From Euphorbia lathyris (lineage: Eukaryota; Streptophyta; Magnoliopsida; Malpighiales; Euphorbiaceae), in contig NC_088911.1 in the NCBI RefSeq assembly GCF_963576675.1, forward strand, positions 86,519,256 to 86,583,255: 64,000 bases of DNA, written 5' to 3'. The first letter of the stretch is position 1, and every line of letters starts with the position of its first letter. Made by a program: the position numbers and the translations under genes. The notes under the pieces are model-generated. The model worked only from the letters and a program-made list of their open reading frames with translations, was not told the DNA's origin and searched no databases. Of this stretch, positions 30,504-41,927 are shown piece after piece.

Positions 30504-30905
30504 TTATAACTATTGCCCTACCTTCATGGTACCCGTTACTCGTCATAACTTTTTTATATATTAATAAATATCATTGTTTTTTTAGATGTAAGAACTCTAA
30601 CCTTTGTTTTTCAATCATTGAGTGATACTACTACGCTACTTTATTCTTATTAATTTGTTCAATTTTTTAGATAGATGATTTATTAAATTTATACTTTGTT
30701 AAATTTGTAATGCTTTTTTGTTTTATTTATTGATTTTTAACGGGTAAGGGTACTCGCGGATACCGCGAATTAAATGGAACGGATATAAGATGCAAAAAGT
30801 ATACCCGTTAGGGTAATGAGACAGATACGGGTAATTAAAAAATAAAAGGGTAGAGTTTGAGATTGACATTACCCGTGGCTACCATACCCGTTGTCATCCC
30901 TATCT
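30504..30905. repeat. Dispersed repeat with ACCCGT/ACGGGT motifs
   Basis: CATGGTACCCGTTACTCG near 30520 and ATACCCGTTGTCATCCCTA at the right end, with ACGGGTAAGGGTACTCGCGG between, form the inverted pattern of a widespread plant non-autonomous repeat. Ends are not confirmed. From 30906 to 32080 I see only AT-rich spacer with loosely repeated CCTTGAATTTAC motifs. Confidence 0.4.
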
Positions 30906-32089
30906 AAGTTTGCATACTACTTAGTATCTATATCACTGACTTAGACATTGGAGCGAACTCCTCTTTAACCATTTTTCTTAGGCACTATGAAGATTCATCA
31001 AGCTGAGTTCCTATTCTCTTCACATCAAGTAGTAAGCATTATTAATTTGTTTAATATATGAGCTTCCTTAAATTGGTCCAAAAAATTTATCATTATTCCC
31101 TTGAATCTACAAAGTGTTTCATTAGCTCTTTGAATTTACTAAAAGTGATCTATTGATCATATGAATTCGTTTAAAAATGATATATTTGTCTCTTAAACTT
31201 ACTTACTATAACATATTACCCTTGAATTTAGTTAAAGTGATAAACATTTTAATTTTTTTTAATTCCTCTTTTGTTCCACTATGTAGACTTAAGAAATTCA
31301 TCACATTTAACAAAACATTTTGTGAATTGAGAGAGATAATTGTGTTTTGTTTTTGTTTTTTCCGCCAAATCCAGTGAATTCTTGTCTTAAGCATTATTAA
31401 TCAGATAGAATCGCAAGGAAACAAAAGTGTGATATATGATGGGTTGTCACATTTTGTGCAGCATAAATTTCATTTTCACTAAAAAAAACGACTTCCACTT
31501 AAAATTGTGACCGACTTAAGAAAGTACTTGTGTAGTCCAACTTTTCATATTTTCCAAATACTGCTAAGCTATAATATGAGATATCAGGATCCTTTAATAT
31601 ATCTATCTCACCCATTTTGATTGATACACTTTACTGTTCCATCTTTTGTTTAATTAGGAAAAAAGTATAATACAAATCTGTAAAACTTCCTTTTCTCACA
31701 AATGGCACATTATTTCCAAGAATCCATCTTTTTCATGGATCTTATTTAAAAATAGCATTAAAATCTTTACTTCTCTATAGCGATAGCAAAATATGGTGAG
31801 TATCATAATAACCACAATCAACATCATTAGAAATTGAAGATTTAGCAAGTATATTATTTACCATATATACACTGAAAACTTTACTATGGAACAAAACAGA
31901 TGTTACTTCAAGTAGACATATCAATATCCAATCAAAAAGTCAAGGTTGAAAGAGAACCCAAACCCCTGGGGAGTAGCTCTTCGATGGAAGTTTTTTTTTT
32001 TATATATTCTATGCCTCATCTATATCTATATATATTATACAGCAGATATATAAAAAAACAACAACAATTATTTCGTCCATTGTTATATG

Positions 32090-33541
32090 GGTAAATTTCA
32101 AAAACAACCCCCGTGGTTTCATGTTGTTCAAAAAAAACCCCTGTGTTTGTTTTTACAAAAAAAAAAGAACCGTGGTTTACGCCGTTACCCGAAAAACGGA
32201 AAACGGCTTAACAGTGTTAAAATTGCTGACGTGGCAATGGATAAAGTTGGAAAAAAAAAAAAATTTATTATTTTTTTCTTTTTCTTCTTTTTTCTTCTTC
32301 TTTTTCTTTTCCTTTCTCTCTTCTTCTTCTATTTTTTTTTTAAATTCTGAAATCTAGACGTTACGTCTGAAATTTAGACGTTCAACGTCTGGATTTCAGA
32401 CGTGTTGAACGTCTGAAATCCAAGAAAAATTCAAGATTAGCAGCACTTAAATCACTAAATAAACATTATTAACGCTATATCTTCCCCTAATTCCCCCTCT
32501 CAGTTCAACAAATGCAGCAAGAAAACGTAAAGATTACAATAAAATTCTAAAAAAGAATACGAAATTACCCCTATGTGTAAACCCTGGGACCCCATAAGCA
32601 TGATCCTAGCCCCATTTTGGACCTCCGATTGTGTCAATGTCATGGTGTCAACCAACATCTTTCCTGAAAATCAATGAATTCGTGTAACAGAAAGAAGAAA
32701 CGAAAGATTCTTTCAGTAAAGAAAAGAAAAAGAGAAAAACCTTTAGAAATGAGCTTTTGGCCGCGCGGAAGAACATTGGTGTGAGATTGAAGAAGGAATT
32801 TCAAGTCTCTAATGGTTGAGTCCGATGATATAGAGATAGGAATTGATCTTCCACTGGAAAATTCCAGAATTCTGGAAATAAAAAAAAATATGAAGAAGAA
32901 GAAGAAGAAGAAGAAGAAGAAGAAGAAGAAGAAGAAGAAGAAGAAGAAGAAGAAGAAGAAGAAGAAGAAGAAGAAGAAGAAGAAGAAGAAGAAGAAGAAG
33001 AAGAAGAAGAAGAAGAAGAAGAAGAAGAAGAAGAAGAAGAAGAAGAAGAAGAAGAAGAAGAAGAAGAAGAAGAAGAAGAAGAAGAAGAAGAAGAAGAAGA
33101 AGAAGAAGAAGAAGAAGAAGAAGAAGAAGAAGAAGAAGAAGAAGAAGAAGAAGAAGAAGAAGAAGAAGAAGAAGAAGAAGAAGAAGAAGAAGAAGAAGAA
33201 GAAGAAGAAGAAGAAGAAGAAGAAGAAGAAGAAGAAGAAGAAGAAGAAGAAGAAGAAGAAGAAGAAGAAGAAGAAGAAGAAGAAGAAGAAGAAGAAGAAG
33301 AAGAAGAAATAAAAATAAAAAAAATAAAAATAAAAAAATCTGAAATTTTTAATTTTATCCCTCTATTTTAACACCGTTAAAAAAATTTCAATTTTACCCC
33401 TCTATTTTAACACCGTTAAGCCGTTTTCCGTTTTTTCGGGTAACGGCGTAAACCACGGTCTTTTTTTTTTTTTGTAAAAACAAACCATAAGGGTTTTTTT
33501 GAACAACATTAAACCACAGGGGTTGTTTTTGAATTTTACCC
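32090..33541. mobile_element. 1452-bp foldback element with perfect 9-bp TSD TTGTTATAT
   Basis: It begins GGGTAAATTTCAAAAACAAC and ends GTTGTTTTTGAATTTTACCC. The arms pair over about 130 bases (for example GTAAACCACGG against CCGTGGTTTAC, and CGTTACCCGAAAAACGG against CCGTTTTTTCGGGTAACG). TTGTTATAT flanks it on both sides (32081-32089, 33542-33550). The interior holds pyrimidine-rich DNA, a short ACGTC-rich inverted-repeat cluster at 32348-32425, AT-rich filler and the long AAG tract. Ends and duplication fit a Mutator-like non-autonomous element. Confidence 0.88.
32892..33308. repeat. Perfect (AAG)n/(GAA)n microsatellite, about 139 units
   Basis: About 417 bases of uninterrupted AAG units lie inside the foldback element. 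The plus-strand poly-lysine frame is an artefact of the repeat. Perfect tracts of this length are unstable and can form triplexes on the purine strand. Length in an assembly is unreliable for such a tract. Confidence 0.95.
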
Positions 33542-33550
33542 TTGTTATAT

Positions 33551-34607
33551 ATATATATAAATTGGTGTGTTAAAAGTGGTAATGTATGTACTACATATTA
33601 TTATTAGTTGGTTAATCAGTTACTTTTTTTTTTTTTTTTTGTATGTTGTTTTGTTAAAAATTCATCTCTAAACTTATTCCAAAAGTTTGATTAACCATCT
33701 ACGACTTTGTGATGACCTTTAAGGTAAACATTATTTTTAAAAACAATCAACGTCACAATTAAGACTTAGAACTCTCCCAAATTTCGAAGACCTGAAATTC
33801 GGAACAGATTTGAGGTTCGAACCACAGAGCTAAGTTTTTCAGCCTTGATGGTTACCACTTTTTCTTTGAAATGGAATTGTTGCATCTGGTGGCGGATAGA
33901 TGGAAGCCTTCGATTTTATGGAACTAGTGTCATCTGTGAGCACAAACTTTGTTCGACCCTAATAATGAGATTATATTACCTATGTACGGTTTGTATAGGT
34001 GGACTCTGTATCGCGTTGAACGGGAATTCGAGTCAGAACCCGAACCTTATCTCTTATTTTACAAAATCAATTCGGTTTAGCTTTATTAGTTTTTAAAAGA
34101 CAAAACGTTGTATCTATCACGTCAATAGCCAATCAACTACGTGTTTGTGTCTCGCTTTTACCTTAGTAGACATATCTCGTAATGCATTGTTTTCTTGTCA
34201 ATACGTTGTTATGTCGTCCGTGTCTCTAGCATAGGTCCGTCTTTGACACACACTTTGTATGTTGTCAACATGTCTCCATTATATTTTGAGTCATACGACA
34301 AAAGTGTAGTGTTGTTGGTATTCACCTACTCACCCAAATAGTAAGGTGTACTCAAAATCACGTTGTTATGTTGTCCAATTTTTCACAAGTGTCAATCATA
34401 CTTGTCAATTGCCTATTCCCATTGGGTTAGCTCATTCTCACAAGCGTCAATCGCGTAAAAAAAATCATAAACATCATCATTCATTTCATCAAGGCATACA
34501 TAAATAGAGGTCATAGGAATCACAATAATATGTGTTACCTGTTTTAGGAGTTCCTGGTGACTCTATTCAGAATTAGACATTTGTATGACAAAACCATATT
34601 TCCTACA
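33551..34607. other. Unassigned region, probably 5' part of the outer gypsy element
   Basis: After AT-rich DNA the stretch 33900-34600 has mixed composition without long frames and leads directly into a retrotransposon gag at 34608. It is probably the 5' LTR and leader of that element, but I could not fix LTR ends or a primer-binding site. Confidence 0.35.
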
Positions 34608-35014
34608 ATGGCTACTGTTGAGGACTTAAGACAAATGATGTCAGATATGCTCTAGGGTGACGCCCTTAAGAAAATAGTCACCAAGGCAGTTAAGGCTTCT
34701 CAATCTAAGCCTGGTTCTAGTGGAGGAAATCCTGAGAATACTATTCCCAAACCTACGGTTCCTCCGAAGAAGGGGAAGAAGAAGTATAAGAAGTAGAAGT
34801 TTGATTCAGATGGGAATGAGATTATTTCCTCAGATGAGGAAAAGAGCGAGAGAGATTGCAAGTACAATCTGCAAATGGCTGAGATGAACAAACTTCAATA
34901 GAGGCTTGAGAAGAAAGATAAGAACCCCGCCAAGCTGGTATATGTCGATGTAGATGCTCAATACGAGAAGGGAATTGAAACTTTCCCGATAGGGTTCCCA
35001 ATACCCAAGCTACC
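34608..35014 (+). pseudogene. Ty3/gypsy-type gag, N-terminal part (outermost element)
   Basis: The frame begins MATVEDLRQMMSDML at 34608 and has a Lys-rich PPKKGKKKYKK stretch and YVDVDAQYEKGIETFPIG further on, the N-terminal region of a plant Ty3/gypsy Gag. In-frame TAG codons interrupt it at three places (after SDML, after KYKK, after NKLQ), each where CAG would be expected. At 35014 it is cut by the LTR starting at 35015, and the gag resumes at 63111, 28 kb away. The link rests on the CTACC target duplication and on the two parts being complementary portions of one Gag. Confidence 0.75.
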
Positions 35015-35827
35015 TGTTAGGCATGAATTTGACTACAATTTAACATATTATTTGTGATGAATTAAGGGTGTTTTTAGGGTTAAATTACGTGAAATAAGGC
35101 CTTATAATTTTTTTTATGCAGATTGGAAAAGATTAAGTCAAACAGAATGTAAGCAGTCTGTTTTGCACAAACCATGAGGAGATGAGCAATCTATGATCCA
35201 GCGGTCTAACGCTGCAATTTCTGATGACGGATGGCGACTTGACAGACGACAGGAGCGACAGGCATGAAAGACAGGAAAGTCATATAAGAGCAGTTAAAAA
35301 GAAGCATGGTGACAAGAAAGTTCGACCTTTGAGTGTTCAAGGGTCAAAAGGATCTTAACCACTTCTAGTAGTCTAGGATTTATGAACAATTTAGTTGGTT
35401 TTTGCAATATTTTATCATATACTTTCAGTACTGTTTTGATCCTTTCTCCTTTAAATAGACGTAGTGGGGGGAAAGGAAAAGATATCATCTTTTGGGTGAA
35501 CAAAAGATAGACATTTTGGTATAAGAGCTTTCGAGGAAGAGAATGACTCCATTGATGGAGCTCTGTAGATGGGAAGCAGACTGTTCACTCGGTAGTATGA
35601 GTGAGTAGTCATTTTGAACTGGTTCGACCAGTTAGGGACGGTTATGTAAGCTCTCTATTTTCTATTTATGAATGAATGTTGATAAGTTATGAAGTGTTTG
35701 ATGAAACCTCTTATTCCACTGCTTATGCATGTATTCTAGTGATAGATGAATGATAGGGAACTGCTTTCATCTTCATGGAACTTTTTATCAAACATCCAAC
35801 CCCGAAGCAGGAATGTTAGGAGGTTGT

Positions 35828-37165
35828 TGTTGGTCCCTTATAACATGACAAGTTTAGTTCCAAGGGGGGGGGGATAGGAACTATTTAAAATTTTGTCCGT
35901 TAAGGCTGACTTCTTTTCTAAAGAAAAGATTTACACAGCGGCTCTAAGCAGTTTTAAGACACAAGCTTAGTCAAGTTGTGACTAAGTCTGTTTCTTTCCT
36001 TGAGTCAGGAGATAGCACTTAGAGTCTATTCCTGAACTCAGCTTCTTAGAGCACTCAACTCAGCGTGAGTTCGTTACTTAGTCAGTTTTATAGCAAGCAC
36101 TATATAAAGGAGTTTAAGGGATAGAAATATGTTACTCAGCAGACATATCCTGGTTCGGCCTCTCCGCCTACGTCCAGTCCCCGGAACTCGTCCGAGCTTT
36201 TTGAATTCTCTACTGAGCTCTTTAAAGGTAGAGCACGAAACCTTTTACAATAGAAGCTGAGTACACAAGAGTACCTTCCTCTATACCTCTACTCACTCCT
36301 ATATCTACCGCTGAGTACTATAACCGAGTACTCAGCCTCTCCTTTCTATTCTTCTAGAAATGATAAAGTGTTTGTCCTAAACAACAATTGCTAAGACACT
36401 TTAGATGATTGAAAATCACTCTAGACTTTTACACAATAATTGGAAATTGGTGTAAGGTTTTTTGCTTTGCTTTTCTCACAGAACTTCGTGTATGAATTTG
36501 GTCGGCGTTTCGACTAATTGAAGATCTGCATCGAATGAAGCAAATGAGAGGCCTATTTATAGTGACACTTGAGGCACCGGTAATTTCGAATTTCAAAATA
36601 ACCGTTGGAGGCAAACGGCTTCATATCGTTGTCACTCAGTACGCGCTCAGTGTCGTTGGCCAATGAGGTCTTGCATTTTCTGTCCACGGCAGTGCTCGGC
36701 AGCTTTTCGTCCGGTAAACAGAATGTTTCGACATATTTGGCAAAGTCTTCCAGACAGCTTCCTGCGCCTTCTGAACTTTGCCCAAAGTAGAAATACTTTG
36801 TCTAGAAGTTGGTTCTTGTCTGCCACTGTCTTGTACTTCTTGTCGTTCCACTCAGCAGCTTCATCTTGAAGCAATTGAGAGAAGGCTTCTCGATCCTTCT
36901 TCAGGTTGAGCTTGTGCTTTGTACAAAACGACCACGTTTTGAAATCTTGGGCCGTGAGGTCTTGATTTGTTGACTTGGGCTTGACTTCCACTTATGGGCT
37001 TTTATACTTTATATCTTAATGTCTTATGAATCAATAAACTCAACATTGAACAAACACATTAGTATGAATAAATCAAAGCATTTAAATTTAATGTGTTAGA
37101 ATATTTTTTATAAATTACATAAATAATTTTGTCAAATCAAAATCATGTAGAAAGGTGTTGCAACA
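35828..37165 (-). repeat. SIRE-A 3' LTR
   Basis: It starts TGTTGGTCCCTTATAAC and ends GGTGTTGCAACA, and is followed at 37166 by AACTCCCCCATTTTGATG, the complement of a polypurine tract (AAAATGGGGGAG), which marks it as the 3' LTR of a minus-strand element. The minus-strand TATA box TATAAATAG is intact (complement of 36553-36561). Short frames inside on either strand are LTR sequence. Confidence 0.92.
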
Positions 37166-37690
37166 AACTCCCCCATTTTGATGTTGGCAAAAATATTCAG
37201 TCAAGAACTCAGTGTTGAGCTCCCCCATGATAGTTGACCTTATATTACTCGGTATACTCCCCCGTAAGGGTTGAGCTGCTGACTTAGTTTTACTTTAAAC
37301 ATTTCAAGGTTTAACCAAGTAAGTCTAAGGTCAGTTTTCAGAATTAGGTCAGCTCATAGAACATATTCTTTTTAACTCAGTTTATGTGGAAGATTTAGAT
37401 ATCAGAGAGCGCTGAGTATTTCTTTGTTCAATATGTTTAAGAAGACATATAAAAGAGGTCAACATATTGATCAACACAGCATACAGTCATAAAGCAATGT
37501 AGACATTTGATTTAATGAAGATGCGTTTAACTATTCAGCACAAAACATAAGTAAGCATCACATAAGATTGGTCAAATTTGAAAAAAGATAGATGCATTCA
37601 TAGTTTTGTATTCAGGGTCAGCTCAACCAAAAATGCATAAGGGAAAGACTACAAGTTTAACAAAATTGAATCTAGTCAATCCTAGTCAAG
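37166..37690 (-). other. SIRE-A region between ORF3 and 3' LTR
   Basis: Non-coding 3' region with polypurine tract next to the LTR. The same motif order occurs in SIRE-B at 45752-46269. No gene is seen. Confidence 0.7.
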
Positions 37691-39560
37691 CTATTTTTTC
37701 TTGTAGTTGAGTTGGGCTTCATGCTCTTTAGCTTTTCCTTTTCCCTTGAATTTTTGCTGACTACCTGAAGCTTCCCCTAAATGTTGAGTTCTTTGAGCTT
37801 GTTCTTTCTCCCCCGTTTTGCCACCATCGGGAGGAGGAGGAATGAAGGTGTCTTCAATGGCAGCTTGAGTTAGGCGTTTAGAGATTGCCTTAAGCTTTCG
37901 TGTGCTTTCATTTATGCCGTCAAAAACTGGAACACCATCATCCAAAATAGAACGTGGAATCCTGATAGCTGCGGCACTCAGCATACTCAGAATATATGCT
38001 TGAGACTTTTCAACCCAGTGTATACTGTCAGTAAGCATGGCAAATGCTTGATGAAACATTTTCAGCAAGGACGTGTCAAAATACTGACGTTGAGCATTTG
38101 AGTGGCGCACGTAGTTGAAAGTAACTCGAGAGTACTTCAGGATTTCGTTCGTCTTGAGCTAGTCAGTTTCCATCTCTTCCTTGCTTAAGTTTAGCAGATG
38201 TACAGCCTCACTAATTTGCTCAATGGAGCATTGGGAGGAGGAAGAGAGTTGGTGATTGGTTTTCTCTTGCTCAGTGTGAAGCTGGTTGAAGAGTTGATGA
38301 ACTTCGGCAGAAGTTGCATACATTATGTTCGCAGCTGACAATTGATGAAGTTGACCCTGTAGAGAGTCTATGTGATTAACCATGGTCAGCTGGAGTTCAT
38401 CCAGCTTTGTTATTAATTCCTGCCTGGGCTGTTGAGACTGTAATGAAGTCATGACACTCAGAAGATCCTTCAAACCTTTGATCTCTGTAAGAAGCTGAGT
38501 GACAGACAAAAGATGATTTGGCTCAACATTAATAGACCCAGCGACATCAACGTTTGTTTGATGGAGGTCCTGGAGAAGGGCTTGACCTGAGTCAATGATT
38601 CTTCGACCAGACTCAGAGGCAGTAAGATAACTGGAAGATCCATCATTTATTGGCCCAGATGCCGGAAGAGGAGTAGAACCGAATGGAGGCGGTGTTTGGT
38701 TCTGCTCAATATTGGAAGTCCCAGTATGATCAGCGGCTGGTCTTGAGTTAAGATTTCCAGTGGAGGCTGACTGGATTAGATTCTGCACTTGGATTTGTGG
38801 AAGAGGATGATCGGCAGAATGTGTTACTTGCTCAGAGTCAGGCTGAAGCTGACTGGATTGGGGAAGTTGAGGAAGTTCAGTATTGACCTGAGCAGGTATT
38901 TCCTTAGCTTGCTCAACATGTTGAGGAGCAGGATCTTCGAGCACTTGCTCGGCATCATCTTGGCTTGGGGAAGAGTTAAGTCGGCATGTTCCTTAGGATT
39001 AGAAATAGAGGCTTGATTTTCTTGTTGCTTTGGTGGAGACTCAATAGGGTTAGAGAAGAACCTAATATGCACATCTGATAGGTCAGTGATTTCATCCCTC
39101 AGAGGCGAGTCACTTATTAGGTCAATGACTGGGGATCGATGTGCCTTCTTCTTAAGTCTCCTTAATTTCTTGGTCTTTGGAGGAGAGGGGTCAGCAGGAA
39201 TAGACTCAATAGAGTCAGCAGGTGAAGTTTCCCTTTGAACAGTGTGTTCCTTTTCTGTTGGCTCAGCTTCTTCCTCTTCAATCTCCTCAGTGTAAATTGT
39301 GCCATGTTGGTCAACATCTGATGACTCATCATGCTCATCATCCACTGTTTCCTCATTATCGAACTGACCACCCAGTTTTTCTTCATCTTGTTCAACCTGT
39401 GGTTGGTCAATATCAACGCCAAGACTTCGCACATAATGAGAGTCTTCAGAAATGACAACTCCTAGTGGTGCAACGTTGATAGGACTTAACTCATAAGAGA
39501 TCCTCTTCTTCTTCCTTAGTGGATGCTCATCATTGTCCTCATTCTCTTCTACCTCAGGCT
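37691..39560 (-). pseudogene. SIRE-A third ORF (envelope-like/plant transposon protein), C-terminal part
   Basis: Minus-strand frames 39560-38824, 38944-38159 and 38110-37691 together form the C-terminal part of the third ORF: an acidic segment (EENEDNDEHPLRKKKRIS, SDVDQHGTIYTEEIEEEE), a Gln/Ser-rich middle (PAPQHVEQAKEIPAQ, SLQSQQPRQELITKLDEL) with heptad-like leucines, and an end FIPPPPDGGKTGEKEQ to a Lys-rich tail. The frame changes twice, so it is not translatable as one chain. In sireviruses an ORF at this place is called envelope-like; its role is unproven. It is cut at 39560 by the non-autonomous LTR element; its N-terminal half lies at 54789-55949. Confidence 0.75.
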
Positions 39561-41208
39561 TGATAGGGGTCAAAAACCCCTATCTTTGGGTACGGTTTTA
39601 GGACGGGTTTTAGCGTTATTTTGTTAATAAGCGAGCAATTCTCGCATTTAAATGCTTTTGTGTGAGTTAGTTAGAAATTAGAAACGTTTTATTTACTTTT
39701 CGTTGTTTAGGCTCGTTTTATGATCAATTTAGGCAAATACGGCCAAAATGGCATGCATATTATAATTCCGTTATCTTTTGAAGCTAATTGATCCGTCAAA
39801 AGTCGCACCAAACGAAGCGTTTGCTCAAATAAGCGATTGGCGGGTCAATTTAGCCCTTGGACTAATGTTGTTTGGAGTTTATGTGCGTGTGCAGGTTAAA
39901 ACATGATCAATTTCAGGCAAAAATCATGTCTCGGGGACCCCCGGCAGTCGCTCGGCGAATTGAGCATCGGCGCGCAGCCCGGGCGCTGCTCGGCGAGCAG
40001 CCCAGGCACTGCCCAGGCACTGCCCAGGCACTGTGCCTGCTCGCCGAGCAGGCCGCCAGGCGCCTGCTCGGCGAGCAGGGGGCTGCTCGTCGCGAGTAGC
40101 CCTGCTCGCCGAGCAGCTCGCCCTGCTCGACGAGCAGACCTGCGGGAATTGGTCAAAAAGACCAATTTCGCCCCCACGATGCCACGATGGACCCCACGAC
40201 TTCCTACATCAATAAGGACACGAATTAGGTCAAGAAAAGGGCCCGAGCCGCGTCTATAAATAGAGTTTTTCCAATGTAAATTAGATATCTTTTTCCTTTG
40301 TAATTTACTTAGCTTTTCACCTTGAGAAATCCTCTCCACCTCCTCCATATCCTTCAAACCTCCATTGAAGACACCTCCGAAGCTCCATTCACCGAGGATT
40401 ACTCAAGCTTCATCCTTAAGTCCTAGAAAGACGCCTGCATTGGTAGACAGGTTCCCTGAAAGGGATTTTTCTTCTTTTACATTCTGTCTAGCCTCTGATA
40501 CATGCTATGAATTCTAGGTTTATTGTAACTTCGTGACAATGTTTCCATCTTTGATATATATTATAGTTCTTGTTTATTCAATTGTTTTGATGTTTTAATC
40601 TTTGTCTTACGCTTTGTCTGATTGGTTTAACTCATTCGATAATCCCAAAATTAGGTTGGCACATATTGCGAGTTGAATCTGACCTAGTCAGTGCCTATAG
40701 GATTGACAACCCTATAGAAGATTAAGCCTAAATTACTGAGCCTTAGAGCTAGTTTCGGCCTTACAAGGGAATCACGAACTAGGGACTTTAGGAGGATAGG
40801 TCGGGTTAATCGCCTTGGACACAAGTGACTTAGTTTCAATTCAATTGTTTAAACATTCTATTTTCATTATCATCGTATCCCTCCATGTTCATTCGGTTAA
40901 TTGCATTGGTAAAAGATCAATTAGGGGTAGAGTAACTTAGTTAGGCGTAGAATAACTTAGCTAGAATTAGATAACTTTGTTAGAATTAGATAACTTAGCT
41001 AGGATTAGTATAATTCAACCTAGGAGTAGATTAATATAAACAAACCAACTCAAAACCCCCTAAGCCTAGATAACATCCGAGATCGAGTAGCTCGGTACTT
41101 GCAGAAATAAATCATGTGGCCGATAACCTGGACTTAAACCAGAAATTTATTACTTGATAACGACGGGGTACACTTATCCCTTAGTGAGTCTTCACCGAGG
41201 ACGCATCA
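39561..41208 (+). repeat. 5' LTR of the non-autonomous element
   Basis: It starts TGATAGGGGTCAAAAACCCC and ends GAGGACGCATCA. A plus-strand TATA box (TATAAATAG) is at 40255-40263. About 160 GC-rich bases with palindromes lie at 39978-40140. Frames 39872-40357 on both strands come from that GC-rich block and are not genes. A near-identical LTR is at 53130-54788. Confidence 0.9.
39978..40140. repeat. GC-rich array of CTGCTCGGCGAGCAG-type palindromes
   Basis: At least five copies of a palindrome of the form CTGCTCGSCGAGCAG, plus variants with GTCGCGAG and GACGAG centres, are packed in 160 bases next to CCCAGGCACTG repeats, within AT-rich surroundings. The other LTR copy has the same array at 53545-53722 with small copy-number differences, and a single unit occurs at 42257-42271. 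Confidence 0.9.
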
Positions 41209-41214
41209 AGTTTT

Positions 41215-41232
41215 TGGCGCCGTTGCCGGGGA
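41215..41232 (+). promoter_or_regulatory. Primer-binding site, tRNA-Asp type
   Basis: TGGCGCCGTTGCCGGGGA starts 6 bases after the 5' LTR. It is the primer-binding site used by many plant Ty3/gypsy (Athila-like) elements and supports plus-strand orientation and gypsy-type origin. Confidence 0.9.
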
Positions 41233-41411
41233 TTTATTTCTTCTGCAATATCGAACCAAAGGTCGATTTGTTAGTTTAGGCATTCCTTTCTATTATCCTT
41301 TGTTTATAATCGTTTATACTTGTTTATATATAATCCTTTATACTTTTCTTTTTGTGAATATTTGTTTTTAATTTTTATTGTTATTTCTAATGATTCTTCT
41401 TTTTTGAGAAA

Positions 41412-41927
41412 ATGGCTAGAAACAATGGAAATAAGGAGTCTATTACGCATTTGCTTAACTTTCTATCTACTCACGAAGATCAAACTGACGATTTGTATGC
41501 CTCAATTAAAAATTTATGCATACAAAAAGGGATCCTAGTTGATTAAACCGCGGACGAATCAATTAAAGAACCCAATTTGGTAGGTCAGGTTGATAAGGTA
41601 ATATCTTTTTCCATTAACAATGAAGAACTGATCCCTAATTATGAGAAACCAAAAGTTTCAATATTAATTGAGGAATCAGTTGAAATTGAGCCTCTAGAGA
41701 AGAATCCAAAAATAGAAGAGTTCGGTTTTGCTCCATGTCCAGAAGATTTCATTCTCTTCGATCTACCTAGAGAATCAAAAAGGGAGCAAACTAAACTTTT
41801 TCATAATTTATTTAAATTTGATCCTTTGTTTTTATTAAAATTCCTTGAAACTGATAATCCGTTTTGCAGGTACGGATTATTTATTCAGGAATTTGAATTC
41901 CTAACGCGAATGTCAGCATACACCTAG
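41412..41927 (+). pseudogene. Short ORF of unknown family in the non-autonomous element
   Basis: The frame starts MARNNGNKESITHLLNFLS at 41412, meets one in-frame TAA after KGILVD (about codon 45) and continues to 41927 as an acidic protein with PCPEDFILFDLPRESKRE and FKFDPLFLLKFLET. I do not recognise the family; Gag-like motifs and zinc knuckles are absent. Right after it, CGCTTCTTGGGAGGCAACCC is a motif I associate with Athila-like elements. Confidence 0.5.

Noticed and set aside
32812..33312. 166-codon poly-lysine open frame
   Set aside because: It is only the AAG microsatellite read in one frame; no protein family and no promoter or intron signals.
36605..36991. Frames on both strands within the SIRE LTR (also 45021-45561 and 62039-62478)
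   Set aside because: They lie wholly inside LTRs, differ between LTR copies and contain no known domain.
39872..40357. Overlapping Ala/Arg-rich frames on both strands (also 53441-53937)
   Set aside because: They arise from the GC-rich palindrome array of an LTR, which is open in several frames at once.
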